From: Acidimangrovimonas pyrenivorans
GTDB lineage: Bacteria > Pseudomonadota > Alphaproteobacteria > Rhodobacterales > Rhodobacteraceae
Length of the DNA stretch: 64,000 nucleotides
Assembly: GCF_042643245.1 (NCBI RefSeq)
Contig: NZ_JBHRSK010000004.1
Coordinates: 1,302,001-1,366,000, forward strand
Direction of reading: 5' to 3'
Below, piece after piece: positions 33,312-45,303 of this stretch. The first letter of the stretch is position 1. Each line of letters starts with the position of its first letter. The translations under genes and the position numbers were made by a program. Under the pieces are notes generated by a model. That model did no database searches. It saw only the letters and a list, made by a program, of their open reading frames with translations, and was not told the DNA's origin.

Positions 33312-34092
33312 AGCCCCCCTCACCCCGGTCGAAGAACGGGTGGCGGCGCTCAACGACCGCTACCGCCACCATGCCGCCACGGCGGTGCTGCACCACGCGC
33401 TCGAGGACCCCCTGGTCGGGCGTCTGGCGCTGGTCTCCAGCTTCGGCGCCGAATCGGTGGTGCTGCTGCACCTGCTCTCGGCCGTCGCACCGGACACGCC
33501 GGTGCTGTTCATCGACACGCGGATGCTGTTCGCCGAGACCCTGTTCTACCAGACCCGGGTCGCCGAAACCCTCGGTCTGACCGATGTCCGCCGCATCCGC
33601 CCCGATCCGGCGCAGGTGCTGGCGCGCGATGCCGAGAACCTGCTCTACCGCTCCGATCCCGACGGCTGCTGCGCCCTGCGCAAGACCGCGCCGCTGGAGC
33701 GGGCGCTGGGCGATTTCGACGCCTGGATCACCGGCCGCAAGCGGTTCCAGGGCACCAGCCGGGCGACGCTCGACTTCTTCGAGGCCGACGAGGCCGGGCG
33801 GATCAAGGTCAACCCGCTGGCCCATTGGCGGCGGGAGGACATCGCCGAATACATGGTCAACAACCGCCTGCCGCGCCACCCGCTGGTCGCCAGGGGCTAC
33901 CCGTCGATCGGCTGCGCCCCCTGCACCACCCCGGTCAAGCCGGGCGAGGACCCGCGCGCCGGGCGCTGGCGCGGCCGCGACAAGGAGGAATGCGGCATCC
34001 ATTTCGCGGGCGGCCGCGTCGTGCGCGGGCCGCTGCCGCAGGCAGAGGAAACCGCCGGCACCGATGGCGACAAGACGGAGGACGCGGCATGA
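33301..34092 (+). CDS. cysH: Fe-S-type adenylyl-sulfate (APS) reductase
   Basis: A 263-residue protein with the PAPS-reductase fold (SSFGAESVVLLHLLS loop, FIDTRMLF). It carries the paired cysteines Cys123-Cys124 and Cys205-X2-Cys208, the 4Fe-4S ligands that mark enzymes acting on APS rather than PAPS, followed by the redox-active Cys231 in ECGIH. It reduces activated sulfate to sulfite for CysI. The adenylyltransferase genes are not in the window. The C-terminal tail after the ECGIH motif is unusually long and polar. Confidence 0.93.
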   Translation: MPLEAPLTPVEERVAALNDRYRHHAATAVLHHALEDPLVGRLALVSSFGAESVVLLHLLSAVAPDTPVLFIDTRMLFAETLFYQTRVAETLGLTDVRRIRPDPAQVLARDAENLLYRSDPDGCCALRKTAPLERALGDFDAWITGRKRFQGTSRATLDFFEADEAGRIKVNPLAHWRREDIAEYMVNNRLPRHPLVARGYPSIGCAPCTTPVKPGEDPRAGRWRGRDKEECGIHFAGGRVVRGPLPQAEETAGTDGDKTEDAA

Positions 34093-34502
34093 GCGTGATC
34101 GTCACCGACAGCGGCTTTGCCGCGGACGACTGGCAGGGCGAGATCAGTCCCCTCGCCGCGCTGGCCGACCGGCCCGAGGCCCGTGCCGTGGCGCTGGCGG
34201 CCGAGGCCGACCCGGCGGCGCTGGCCGGGCGGCTGCACGGGCTCGCGCTGATCGTGGTCCGCTTCGCCGCCTATGCCGACGGCCGCGGCTTCACCCTCGG
34301 CCGGCGGCTGCGGCTGGCGGGCTATGCCGGCCGGTTGCGCGCCGCCGGGCCGCTGATCGCCGATCAATACGCCATGGCCCGCCGCGCCGGTTTCGACGAG
34401 GTCGAGATCCCCGACGAGATCGCCGCCCGCCAGCCCGAGGAGCAATGGCGTTTCCGCGCCGACTGGCGCGCCCACGACTATAGGTCGCGGCTGCGGGCGT
34501 AA
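34089..34502 (+). CDS. DUF934 protein of the sulfate-assimilation operon
   Basis: A 137-residue protein with the DUF934 pattern: LALIVVRFAAYADGRGFTLG, RRLRLAGYAGRLRAAGPLIA and a C-terminal WRFRADWRAHDY. Such proteins are encoded with cysI/cysH in many proteobacteria and are annotated as possible oxidoreductase accessory proteins; the role is not established. ATGA overlap with cysH. Confidence 0.88.
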   Translation: MSVIVTDSGFAADDWQGEISPLAALADRPEARAVALAAEADPAALAGRLHGLALIVVRFAAYADGRGFTLGRRLRLAGYAGRLRAAGPLIADQYAMARRAGFDEVEIPDEIAARQPEEQWRFRADWRAHDYRSRLRA

Positions 34503-34557
34503 TCCGGGGCTTTCCCCGCCCGTCAACAGCAAGTAGAGAAGAGGCATTCCGCAGCAG

Positions 34558-35385
34558 ATGACCGAACAGATTACCGTGACCGACACGCCCGCCACCCCCG
34601 TCAAGACCCTGCCCGATGCCCAGACCGTGACCGAGGTCACGCACTGGACCGACCGGCTGTTCTCGTTCCGCGTGACCCGGCCGAAATCGCTTCGCTTCCG
34701 CTCGGGCGAATTCGTCATGATCGGGCTGATGGGCGACAACGGCAAGCCGCTCCTGCGCGCCTATTCGATCGCCTCGCCGAGCTGGGACGAGGAGCTCGAG
34801 TTCTACTCGATCAAGGTGCCGGACGGGCCGCTGACCTCGAAGCTGCAGCATATCCAGGCCGGCGAGCAGATCATCCTGCGGCCCAAGCCGGTCGGCACGC
34901 TGGTGCTGGACGCGCTCTTGCCGGGCAAGCGGCTGTGGTTTCTGGCCACCGGCACCGGCATCGCCCCCTTCGCCTCGCTGATGCGCGACCCGGAGACCTA
35001 CGAGAAATACGAGCAGGTGGTGATGATGCATACCTGCCGGACCGCGGCCGAGCTGGAATACGGCCGCCAGCTGGTCGAAAGCCTCAGGGACGACCCGTTG
35101 ATCGGCGAGTTCGTCGGCGACAAGCTGCGCTATTACCCGACCACGACCCGGGAAGAGAGTGCACAGATGGGCCGGATCACCGACAACCTGACCTCGGGCA
35201 AGGTGTTTCAGGACCTCGGCATCGCGCCGATGGAGCAGGAGCACGACCGGGCGATGGTCTGCGGCTCGCTCGCCTTCAACCACGACGTCAAGGCGGTGCT
35301 GGAGGGCTTCGGCCTGCGCGAGGGCGCCAACAGCGATCCCAAGGAATATGTCGTCGAGAAGGCTTTCGTCGGCGACGGCATCTGA
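34558..35385 (+). CDS. fpr: Ferredoxin-NADP reductase
   Basis: A 275-residue FAD enzyme of the bacterial FPR type. RAYSIASPSWDEELEFYSIK binds FAD and its phosphates. ATGTGIAPFASLMRDPETY binds NADP. MVCGSLAFNHDVKAVLEGFG precedes the C-terminal tail YVVEKAFVGDGI, the Rhodobacter-type extension that covers the flavin. It passes electrons between NADPH and ferredoxin or flavodoxin, and here plausibly supplies the sulfite reductase. It lies 55 bp after the DUF934 gene, probably in the same transcript. Confidence 0.93.
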   Translation: MTEQITVTDTPATPVKTLPDAQTVTEVTHWTDRLFSFRVTRPKSLRFRSGEFVMIGLMGDNGKPLLRAYSIASPSWDEELEFYSIKVPDGPLTSKLQHIQAGEQIILRPKPVGTLVLDALLPGKRLWFLATGTGIAPFASLMRDPETYEKYEQVVMMHTCRTAAELEYGRQLVESLRDDPLIGEFVGDKLRYYPTTTREESAQMGRITDNLTSGKVFQDLGIAPMEQEHDRAMVCGSLAFNHDVKAVLEGFGLREGANSDPKEYVVEKAFVGDGI

Positions 35386-35544
35386 TCGGGCCTCGCGGCC
35401 GGACCGGTCGGCGCCGGATCACAATCCCGCGCCTGCGCCCCGCCGGGCCCGCTTTGCGCCCCGGCAGCCGCGAATCCGGTTGAAAGAGCTGCAGGCCAAA
35501 GCTATTTTGCCGCGCATTGATCAGATGACAGAAGGAACTTCACC

Positions 35545-36084
35545 ATAGCTCGCAGACCCCACAACGCCCCGCCGACCCGCGACACCGGACCCCGCGTGAA
35601 CGGACGAATCCGTGCGCCCGAGATTCGCCTGATCGGTGCCGAAGGCGAAAACCTTGGCGTGATGCCGCCCGCGCGGGCGCTGGGCCTGGCCGAGGATGCC
35701 GGTCTCGACCTGGTCGAGATCTCGCCCAACGCGACGCCGCCGGTCTGCAAAATCATGGATTTCGGCAAGTTCAAGTACGAACAGCAGAAGCGCGAGGCCG
35801 AGGCGCGCAAGAAGCAGAAGACGATCGAGGTCAAGGAGGTCAAGTTCCGGCCCGGGACCGATGTCCACGACTACGACGTCAAGATGCGCAACGTGGTCCG
35901 CTTCCTCGAGGCCGGCGACAAGGTCAAGGTGACGCTGCGCTTCCGCGGCCGCGAGATGGCGCACCAGCAGCTGGGCATGGACCTGCTCAAGCGCGTCGCC
36001 GAGGACGTGGCCGAGCTGGGCAAGGTCGAGAACATGCCCAAGCTGGAAGGCCGCCAGATGGTGATGATGATCGGCCCGCGCTAG
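35545..36084 (+). CDS. infC: Translation initiation factor IF-3, with a predicted ATA start codon
   Basis: The 179-residue product has both IF-3 domains: VNGRIRAPEIRLIGAEGENL, LGLAEDAGLDLVEISPNATP, VCKIMDFGKFKYEQQKREAE, then EVKFRPGTDVHDYDVKMRN and RFRGREMAHQQLG. The only in-frame ATG/GTG/TTG candidate is the GTG at 35596, which would remove 17 conserved-looking N-terminal residues (ARRPHNAPPTRDTGPR). Between the in-frame stop at 35518-35520 and that GTG, the ATA at 35545 is the one codon with a ribosome site (AGAAGGA, 35530-35536) at correct spacing. Non-canonical starts on infC allow IF-3 to repress its own translation. Confidence 0.88.
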   Translation: MARRPHNAPPTRDTGPRVNGRIRAPEIRLIGAEGENLGVMPPARALGLAEDAGLDLVEISPNATPPVCKIMDFGKFKYEQQKREAEARKKQKTIEVKEVKFRPGTDVHDYDVKMRNVVRFLEAGDKVKVTLRFRGREMAHQQLGMDLLKRVAEDVAELGKVENMPKLEGRQMVMMIGPR

Positions 36085-36110
36085 GCCGACCGACAGCGAC
36101 GGAATTCAGG

Positions 36111-36133
36111 CGCCCTCCCCTTGCGGGAGGGCG
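36111..36133 (+). terminator. Terminator-like hairpin after infC
   Basis: CGCCCTCCC (36111-36119) and GGGAGGGCG (36125-36133) form a 9-bp perfect stem with a 5-base loop, 27 bp after the infC stop. The downstream T content (TCTTGCTTT) is modest. Confidence 0.65.
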
Positions 36134-36416
36134 TCTTGCTTTGGGCGAGAGAATTTGCCCCACTCCGAAGCGAGAGGGAACGGACCCGGGAGCCAGGCGC
36201 AACTTCGCCCGGTGCGCGCGGGAACCGCGCAGGGCGAGCGTCTGCCCGTCCCGGCGGGCTGGCGCTTTGGAACCGCGCGCATCGCTCGTATTGCGGAGGG
36301 CTTGGCTGACATAAAGCGCGCCGTTCGGCTGTTGCGACCGCCACCCCACGGGCAGGCGCTCACCCCGCTCATGTCGTGCCTGGCAGCGGGGCTCAGCCAG
36401 CAGCCCCAAACGCTAA
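36134..36416. other. Gene-free intergenic stretch with repeat-like sequence
   Basis: About 280 bp between the infC hairpin and the coxM hairpin contain no supported gene; several short frames cross it but none has a ribosome site or a recognisable protein. It includes CCCCACGGGCAGGCGCT (36344-36360), whose complement recurs exactly after metG at 60763-60779. Confidence 0.5.
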
Positions 36417-36441
36417 GAGCCCCCGCCAGCGGCAGGGGCTC
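36417..36441 (-). terminator. Hairpin at the end of the coxSLM operon
   Basis: GAGCCCC (36417-36423) pairs with GGGGCTC (36435-36441), with three more pairs inside, about 25 bp beyond the coxM stop. It is the probable end of the minus-strand coxSLM transcript. Confidence 0.55.
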
Positions 36442-36465
36442 CTCTGTTTCACACTGACCAGTGGC

Positions 36466-37254
36466 TCAGCCGGCGGCGGTCACCGCGCGGCCGGTCAGCA
36501 CCTTGACCAGGTGCGCCCGGTAGGCGGCCGAGCCGTGCAGGTCGGCGATCATGCCGTCGGCATCGACGCTCAGCCCCGACACCGCCCCGGCCGAGAAATC
36601 CGACGACAGCGCCGCCTCGGCCTCGGACCAGCGGAAGACACCGTCGCCCGAGGCGCCGGTCACCGCCACCCGCACCCCGTCAGGATATTTCGCCACGAAC
36701 ACCCCGGTGAGGGCGAAGCGCGAGGCCGGCTGTTCGAACTTCTGGTAATTCGCCGCCTGCGGGATCGGGAAGCGGACCTCGGTGATGATCTCGCCTTCCG
36801 CCAGCGCGGTGGTGAACATGCCGTCGAAGAAATCGTCGGCCGCAATCTCGCGCGTGTTGGTGACGATGGTCGCCCCGGTCGCCAGCGCCGCCGCCGGGTA
36901 ATCGGCCGACGGGTCATTGTTGGCCAGGCTGCCGCCGACGGTGCCGCGGTTGCGCACCGCCGGGTCGCCGATATTGCCCGCCAGCGCCGCCAGCGCCGGG
37001 AAGCTCGCCGCTGCCTCGCGCGCCGCCACCGCGTGCGGGGTGCCGCCGCCGACGCAGACCGCGCCGCCCTCGACGCGCACGCCCTTGATCTCGTCGATGC
37101 CGTTGAGGCTGACCAGCAGCGCCGGCGCCGCCAGCCGCTGCTTCAGCGTCGGGATCAGGGTCTGGCCGCCGCCCAGCGCCTGGGCTTCCTCGGCCCCCAG
37201 CGCCTCGACCGCCTCGGCCACCGTGCTCGGCCGCTTGAATTCGAACGCGTACAT
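36466..37254 (-). CDS. coxM: CO-dehydrogenase-type molybdenum hydroxylase, FAD subunit
   Basis: A 262-residue FAD-binding protein of the CoxM/XdhB family. ALGGGQTLIPTLKQRLA is the first FAD loop and GNIGDPAVRNRGTVGGSLAN the second, followed by PSADYPAAALATGAT. It carries electrons from the 2Fe-2S subunit to an external acceptor. It is the third gene of the S-L-M order typical of form II clusters. TAAGGAGG precedes the start, 12 bp after the coxL stop. Confidence 0.93.
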   Translation of the reverse strand: MYAFEFKRPSTVAEAVEALGAEEAQALGGGQTLIPTLKQRLAAPALLVSLNGIDEIKGVRVEGGAVCVGGGTPHAVAAREAAASFPALAALAGNIGDPAVRNRGTVGGSLANNDPSADYPAAALATGATIVTNTREIAADDFFDGMFTTALAEGEIITEVRFPIPQAANYQKFEQPASRFALTGVFVAKYPDGVRVAVTGASGDGVFRWSEAEAALSSDFSAGAVSGLSVDADGMIADLHGSAAYRAHLVKVLTGRAVTAAG

Positions 37255-37266
37255 GAGCGTCCCTCC

Positions 37267-39636
<2,370 letters not shown>

Positions 39637-39714
39637 AGTCTCCTCCCTGGGTTTCCCGCCTGCGCAATGCGCGGCAGGACTATGACTTGAAAACGAAATT
39701 CCTCGCCGAGCTCC

Positions 39715-40200
<486 letters not shown>

Positions 40201-40386
40201 CGCATCCTCCCTAATGTGAACGTGGGCGAGTAAAGCACGGGGAATCGCATTCGCAAACAGGGAATTGCGCCGCCTGCCGCACGTCTGGTTGAGGGTCCTA
40301 GGCCTAGACCGGAAGGCGCGGCCGTCAAGGGTGGCAGGGGCGGCAGGGGCCGTCTGCCCCCTCTTCGCGCCTGGGGGCGCGAATTC

Positions 40387-40418
40387 ACCCCCGAGGATAT
40401 TTCCGAGCAGAAAGAAAG
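40387..40418 (+). repeat. Dispersed CCCC(G)GGATATTT repeat, copy A
   Basis: CCCCCGAGGATATTTCCGAG followed by CAGAAAGAAAG, preceded by GGGGG-rich sequence. It matches copies B (42575-42636, opposite orientation) and C (44286-44338) in the gaps of the same cox region and lies just past the stop of the molybdopterin-binding gene. Confidence 0.6.
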
Positions 40419-40421
40419 CCC

Positions 40422-41429
<1,008 letters not shown>

Positions 41430-41432
41430 CGC

Positions 41433-42419
41433 CTAGCCCCGGCGCAGGGTTTCGGTGATCTCGGCCAGGATCGCGACGGCGATCTCGGCCGGGCTCTTGG
41501 CGCCGATGTCGAGACCGACCGGGGCGTGGATGCGCGCGATCTGCGCCGCGCTCAGCCCCGCCGCCTTGAGCCGGTCGACCCGCTTGGCATGGGTCCGGGT
41601 CGAGCCGAGGCAGCCGAGATAGAAGGCGTCGGAATTCAGCGCCGCGACGATCGCCGGGTCGTCGATCTTGGGATCGTGGGTCAGGGTGACGACGGCGGTG
41701 CGGGCGTCGAGCCCGTGCTCGGCCAGCGCCTCGTCGGGCCAGTCGTGGCTGATGGTCTCGCCGGGGAAGCGTTCGGCGGCACCGAAGGCCTCGCGCGGGT
41801 CGATCAGGTAGGGGTCGTAGCCGGTCAGCCGCGCCATCTGCAGCAGCGGCTGGGCGATATGGACGGCGCCGACCACCGCCATTCGCAGCGGCGGGTTGTG
41901 GATGGCGATGAACCAGTCGCCCTCGGTGCCCGACTTGTCGGACCGGAACCGCGCCCGGATCGGCTCTTCCAGCGGGTCGCCATGGCCGTCGGTCAGCCGC
42001 CGCTCCCAGGTCCTGAGGTTGACCAGATAGGCCGCGGCATGGCGGGTCGCCCGGACCGAAACCAGGTCGGCGAGGATATCCTCGGGCAGCGCCGTGCCCA
42101 CCGGCTCGACCAGCACCTTGATCGTGCCGCCGCAGGCCAGGCCGACGGCGAAGGCCTCGTCGTCTGAAACGCCGTAGGTGAGCAGCCGCGGCTTGCCGTC
42201 CTCCAGCGTCTCCAGCGCCTCCTCGACCACCGCGCCCTCGACACAGCCGCCCGAGACCGAGCCCATGATCTGCGCGTCGCCCGAGATCGCCAGCTGGCTG
42301 CCCACCGGACGCGGCGCCGAGCCCCAGGTCTCGACCACCGTCGCCAGCGCCGCGCGGCGCCTGTTCCGGTGCCAGTCGAGCGCGATTTCCGGGATTTGAT
42401 CGTGGCTGTATTCACTCAT
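41433..42419 (-). CDS. xdhC: XdhC/CoxF-type molybdenum cofactor maturation factor
   Basis: A 328-residue protein with the N-terminal XdhC_CoxI domain (ALATVVETWGSAPRPVGSQL, MGSVSGGCVEGAVVEEAL, GLACGGTIKVLVEP) and the C-terminal Rossmann domain (RMAVVGAVHIAQPLLQMARL, AFYLGCLGSTRTHAKRVDRL). Proteins of this family bind and sulfurate the molybdenum cofactor before insertion into the large subunit. The ATG at 42419 has AGGAGG upstream; the longer frame to 42755 runs through the sRNA terminator and is rejected. Confidence 0.92.
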   Translation of the reverse strand: MSEYSHDQIPEIALDWHRNRRRAALATVVETWGSAPRPVGSQLAISGDAQIMGSVSGGCVEGAVVEEALETLEDGKPRLLTYGVSDDEAFAVGLACGGTIKVLVEPVGTALPEDILADLVSVRATRHAAAYLVNLRTWERRLTDGHGDPLEEPIRARFRSDKSGTEGDWFIAIHNPPLRMAVVGAVHIAQPLLQMARLTGYDPYLIDPREAFGAAERFPGETISHDWPDEALAEHGLDARTAVVTLTHDPKIDDPAIVAALNSDAFYLGCLGSTRTHAKRVDRLKAAGLSAAQIARIHAPVGLDIGAKSPAEIAVAILAEITETLRRG

Positions 42420-42574
42420 GACGGCCTCCTCTTTACGGCGACTATGCGCCAGCCCGCGCCCCCGCGCCACCACCAATGGCGGCACGCCCGCAGGACATAA
42501 TCCGGATGCTGCGCCCGCCAATGCCCGCGGCGCCGGCCGGAGCGATTCAACAGGGAAGATGCCGAACGCCCCTT

Positions 42575-42636
42575 CCCCTGAACGGAAATATCCCGGGGGG
42601 AGTCGCCCCTGGGCGACGGAGGGGCAGCGCCCCCCG
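42575..42636 (-). repeat. Dispersed CCCC(G)GGATATTT repeat, copy B
   Basis: On the minus strand: GGGGGGCGCTGCCCC, a spacer with its own short hairpin (GTCGCCCAGGGGCGAC), then CTCCCCCCGGGATATTTCCG. It lies between the sRNA terminator and xdhC. Shared order with copy C: G-run, CGCTGCCCC, C-run, GGGATATTT. Confidence 0.6.
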
Positions 42637-42724
42637 CACCGCACGCAGCGCCAGAAGGAATGCGGCGCAGCCGCGCAATCGGATCGCGGAACGACAGCGG
42701 GATGGAAGCGGGATGGCAGCGGGC

Positions 42725-42872
42725 AAATTAAAACGCCGTGAGAGGGAGGTCTCACGGCGTTTATGCTGTCCGCCCAGGGAGGTGGGCGGTGAAATCCGCC
42801 CAGGGAGGTGAGCGGAGTTCAGGGAGATCGTCCGGGTCTCTGCCTGCCGACGCGTGCGGGCGCCCGTTCGAT
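42725..42872 (-). ncRNA. Predicted small RNA with three CCUCCC-loop hairpins (cuckoo/CcsR-like)
   Basis: On the minus strand three hairpins follow each other. The first two (42815-42796 and 42789-42770) each have a 6-bp stem and the loop ACCUCCCU. The third (42762-42731) has a 13-bp perfect stem, loop CCUCCC, and is followed by UUUUAAUUU-type sequence, a Rho-independent terminator. In the first hairpin one pair is a U-G wobble on the minus strand but a C-A mismatch on the plus strand, which fixes the direction. Loops with CCUCC can pair with Shine-Dalgarno sequences, as in the anti-SD cuckoo/CcsR RNAs of alphaproteobacteria. The 5' end near 42872 is inferred from the promoter. Confidence 0.72.
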
Positions 42873-42906
42873 GCCTCCCTTCTACGCCGCTCGCGCGGGC
42901 CGCAAT

Positions 42907-42920
42907 TTGACATGGGTCAA
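42907..42920 (-). promoter_or_regulatory. FNR/NnrR-type box at the predicted sRNA promoter
   Basis: TTGACCCATGTCAA on the minus strand is a perfect TTGA-N6-TCAA palindrome. A possible -10 (TAGAAG, 42884-42879) lies downstream; with a start near 42872 the box is centred at about -41.5, the class II activator position. This suggests oxygen- or NO-responsive control of the sRNA. Confidence 0.6.
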
Positions 42921-42985
42921 ACCGAAGGCGCCGAATGAACATATCGGGTGCGACAGAACGGCTCAGGCCGGGGCGGTCCGCGCGG

Positions 42986-44257
42986 CTAGCCCGCCGCCGC
43001 GCCGGTTTCGAGCAGCGCCATCAGCCGCGCCTTCTCGCCCGAGTCGGCGGCATCCGACAGCGCCTCGGCCAGCGCCTCGAGCGCGGCGATGTTGTGGCCG
43101 GCGCGGAAGCTGTCGACATGGGGCAGCATGGTGCGGATGCCGCGGGCGCGGGGCGCGAAGCCGTCCCAGCGCAGCAACGGGTTGATCCAGATCAGGCGCC
43201 GGGCCGAGAGGTGCAGCCGCTCGATCTCGGGGCCGAGAATGCCCTCCTCGTCGCGGTCGAGCCCGTCGGTGATCAGCAGCACCACGGCGTTCGACATCAC
43301 CCGGCGCGACCAGTCGCGGTTGAATTCGTGCAGCGACGACCCGATCCGCGTGCCGCCCTCCCAGTCCCGCGCCTCGGCCCCGGCGGCGGCCAGCGCGGCG
43401 TCGACGTCGCGCGCGCGCAGCTGGCGGGTGATGTTGGTCAGCCTTGTGCCGAAGGTGAAGGCATGGACCTGGGCCCAACCGGCGCCCTTGTGGTTCGAGA
43501 CCGCGTGCAGGAAATGCAGCACGGCGCGGGAATAGGCCGACATCGAACCCGAGATGTCGCAGAGCACGACCAGGTTCGGCCAGCGCGCGCGCCGCGCCTT
43601 GCGCGAGAAGTCGCGCAGCTCGCCGCCCTGGCGCAGCGCCTGGCGGAAGGTGGCGCGCCAGTCGGGCAACCGCCCATGCCGGTCGGCCTGCGTTCTGCGC
43701 GATTTCAGAGGCCGCACCGGCAGCCGCAGCCGGGCGATCATCCGTTTCGCCTGCGCCATCTCCTCGGCCGACATCTGCTCGAAATCCAGCGCCCGCAGCC
43801 GTTCCTCGGCCGAGGTCGTCATCGAGGCGTCGATCTCGACCGGGGCCTCGTCCTCGGCGCCCGGCTCCCGCCCCGGCATCTCGCGGTCGACGCCGTCGAG
43901 CAGCGCCTCGGCGGCGCGCTTCTCGGCCGCCTGCGCCGCCCGCTCCTCCTGCGCGCCGCGCACCGCCGGCAGCATCATCGCCATCATGTGCTCGATATAG
44001 CGCGGGTCGCGCCAGTAGAGCCGGAAGACCTGGGCGAAGACCAGTCGGTGCTCGGGCCGGCGCACGAAACAGGCGTGCAGCGTCCAGTAGAAATCCGCCT
44101 TCTCGGTGAAGCCCGCCGCCTCGACCGCGCGGATCGCGTCGATCACCGAGCCCGGCCCGATCGGCAGCCCGGCCTTGCGCAGGGCGCGGGCGAAATGGGT
44201 GATGTTGTCGGCGAGCTTGCCGTGCTCGGGGATGTCGAGGGCGGGGAGCTGGGCCAT
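42986..44257 (-). CDS. coxE: CoxE-like VWA-domain protein
   Basis: A 423-residue protein with the C-terminal von Willebrand A domain of the CoxE family: NLVVLCDISGSMSAYSRAVL (the MIDAS DxSxS), GGTRIGSSLHEF and VVLLITDGLDRDEEG. The N-terminal half is helical, with a charged middle part. CoxE works with the CoxD AAA ATPase to build the Cu/Mo active site of form I CO dehydrogenase; in form II systems a similar maturation role is assumed. It is followed on the minus strand by the sRNA region. Confidence 0.9.
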   Translation of the reverse strand: MAQLPALDIPEHGKLADNITHFARALRKAGLPIGPGSVIDAIRAVEAAGFTEKADFYWTLHACFVRRPEHRLVFAQVFRLYWRDPRYIEHMMAMMLPAVRGAQEERAAQAAEKRAAEALLDGVDREMPGREPGAEDEAPVEIDASMTTSAEERLRALDFEQMSAEEMAQAKRMIARLRLPVRPLKSRRTQADRHGRLPDWRATFRQALRQGGELRDFSRKARRARWPNLVVLCDISGSMSAYSRAVLHFLHAVSNHKGAGWAQVHAFTFGTRLTNITRQLRARDVDAALAAAGAEARDWEGGTRIGSSLHEFNRDWSRRVMSNAVVLLITDGLDRDEEGILGPEIERLHLSARRLIWINPLLRWDGFAPRARGIRTMLPHVDSFRAGHNIAALEALAEALSDAADSGEKARLMALLETGAAAG

Positions 44258-44285
44258 CGGTCAGGGCTGGCGGAGGGGACGGCGG

Positions 44286-44338
44286 CGGGGGGCGCTGCCC
44301 CCCTGCCCCCCCCGGGATATTTTCGTGAAGATGAAAGC
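44286..44338 (+). repeat. Dispersed CCCC(G)GGATATTT repeat, copy C
   Basis: GGGGGGCGCTGCCCCCC, a C-run, then CCCGGGATATTTTCGTGAAG and ATGAAAG, filling the 89-bp gap between coxD and coxE. Same layout as copy B on the other strand. Confidence 0.65.
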
Positions 44339-44346
44339 GGAACGGG

Positions 44347-45258
44347 TCATTGCGCGGCGATGTCCTTGCGGACCTCGTCGAGGAGGCGCTTGGCCTCGGA
44401 GCCCTGCAGGCGCTGGATGTCGTCCTGGTATTTCAGGATCGCGCCGAGCGTGTCGGCGATGACTTCCGGCGACAGGTCGATGACGTCGAGGGCGAGCAGG
44501 CACTTGGCCCAGTCGATGGTCTCGGCGACGCCGGGGCGCTTGAACAGGTCCTCGGTGCGCAGCTTCTGGACAAAGGCCACGACCTCACGGCTGAGCGTCT
44601 CGGTCGCCTCGGGGGCGCGGGCGTGGAGGATCTCCATCTCGCGCGCGAAATCCGGGTAGTCGACCCAGTGGTAGAGGCAGCGGCGCTTGAGCGCGTCGTG
44701 GACCTCGCGGGTGCGGTTCGAGGTCAGGATGACGATCGGCGGCGCGGGCGCCTTGACGGTGCCCAGTTCCGGGATGGTGACCTGGAAATCCGACAGGGCC
44801 TCGAGCAGGAAGGCCTCGAAGGGTTCGTCGGTGCGGTCGAGCTCGTCGATCAGCAGCACCGGCGGGCCGCCGTCCTGCGGCCGCATCGCCTGCAACAGCG
44901 GCCGTTCGATCAAGAACTCCTCGGAGAACAGTTCCGATTGCAGCACCTCGCGGTCGGCGCCGCCGCCGGCCTCGGCGGTGCGGATGGCGATCATCTGGGC
45001 GGCGAAGTTCCATTCGTAGACCGCCGAGGCGGCATCAAGCCCCTCGTAGCATTGCAGCCGGATCAGGCGCCGGCCCAGCGCGGCGGCCAGCGCCTTGGCG
45101 ATCTCGGTCTTGCCGACGCCGGCCTCGCCCTCGAGGAAAAGCGGCCGGCCGAGCTTCAGCGCCAGGAACGTCACCGTGGCCAGCGCCCGGCCGCAGACAT
45201 AGTCCTGCCCGGCCAGCAATTCCTGCACGGCGTCGATGGATGCGGGTATTTGGCTCAC
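44347..45258 (-). CDS. coxD: CoxD-like MoxR AAA+ ATPase
   Basis: A 303-residue AAA+ protein: Walker A GEAGVGKTEIAKAL, Walker B PVLLIDELDRTDEPF, sensor 1 ILTSNRTREVHDALKRRCLY. It pairs with the VWA protein CoxE encoded 89 bp downstream, the usual MoxR-VWA chaperone couple. In CO dehydrogenase systems CoxD is needed for sulfuration of the metal site. It is the first gene of the coxD-coxE unit. Confidence 0.92.
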   Translation of the reverse strand: MSQIPASIDAVQELLAGQDYVCGRALATVTFLALKLGRPLFLEGEAGVGKTEIAKALAAALGRRLIRLQCYEGLDAASAVYEWNFAAQMIAIRTAEAGGGADREVLQSELFSEEFLIERPLLQAMRPQDGGPPVLLIDELDRTDEPFEAFLLEALSDFQVTIPELGTVKAPAPPIVILTSNRTREVHDALKRRCLYHWVDYPDFAREMEILHARAPEATETLSREVVAFVQKLRTEDLFKRPGVAETIDWAKCLLALDVIDLSPEVIADTLGAILKYQDDIQRLQGSEAKRLLDEVRKDIAAQ

Positions 45259-45303
45259 GATCGGTCCTCCCGGCCGCCATGCTGGGGCGCCGGGGCGGGC
45301 CGG

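Noticed and set aside
40298..40307. CTAGGCCTAG palindrome upstream of coxS as an operator
   Set aside because: The 10-bp palindrome is isolated, flanked by imperfect symmetry and has no matching regulator in the window; it is too weak to call.
41433..42755. Longer XdhC frame beginning at 42755
   Set aside because: The extra codons cover the sRNA terminator and a dispersed repeat, while a strong ribosome site precedes the ATG at 42419.
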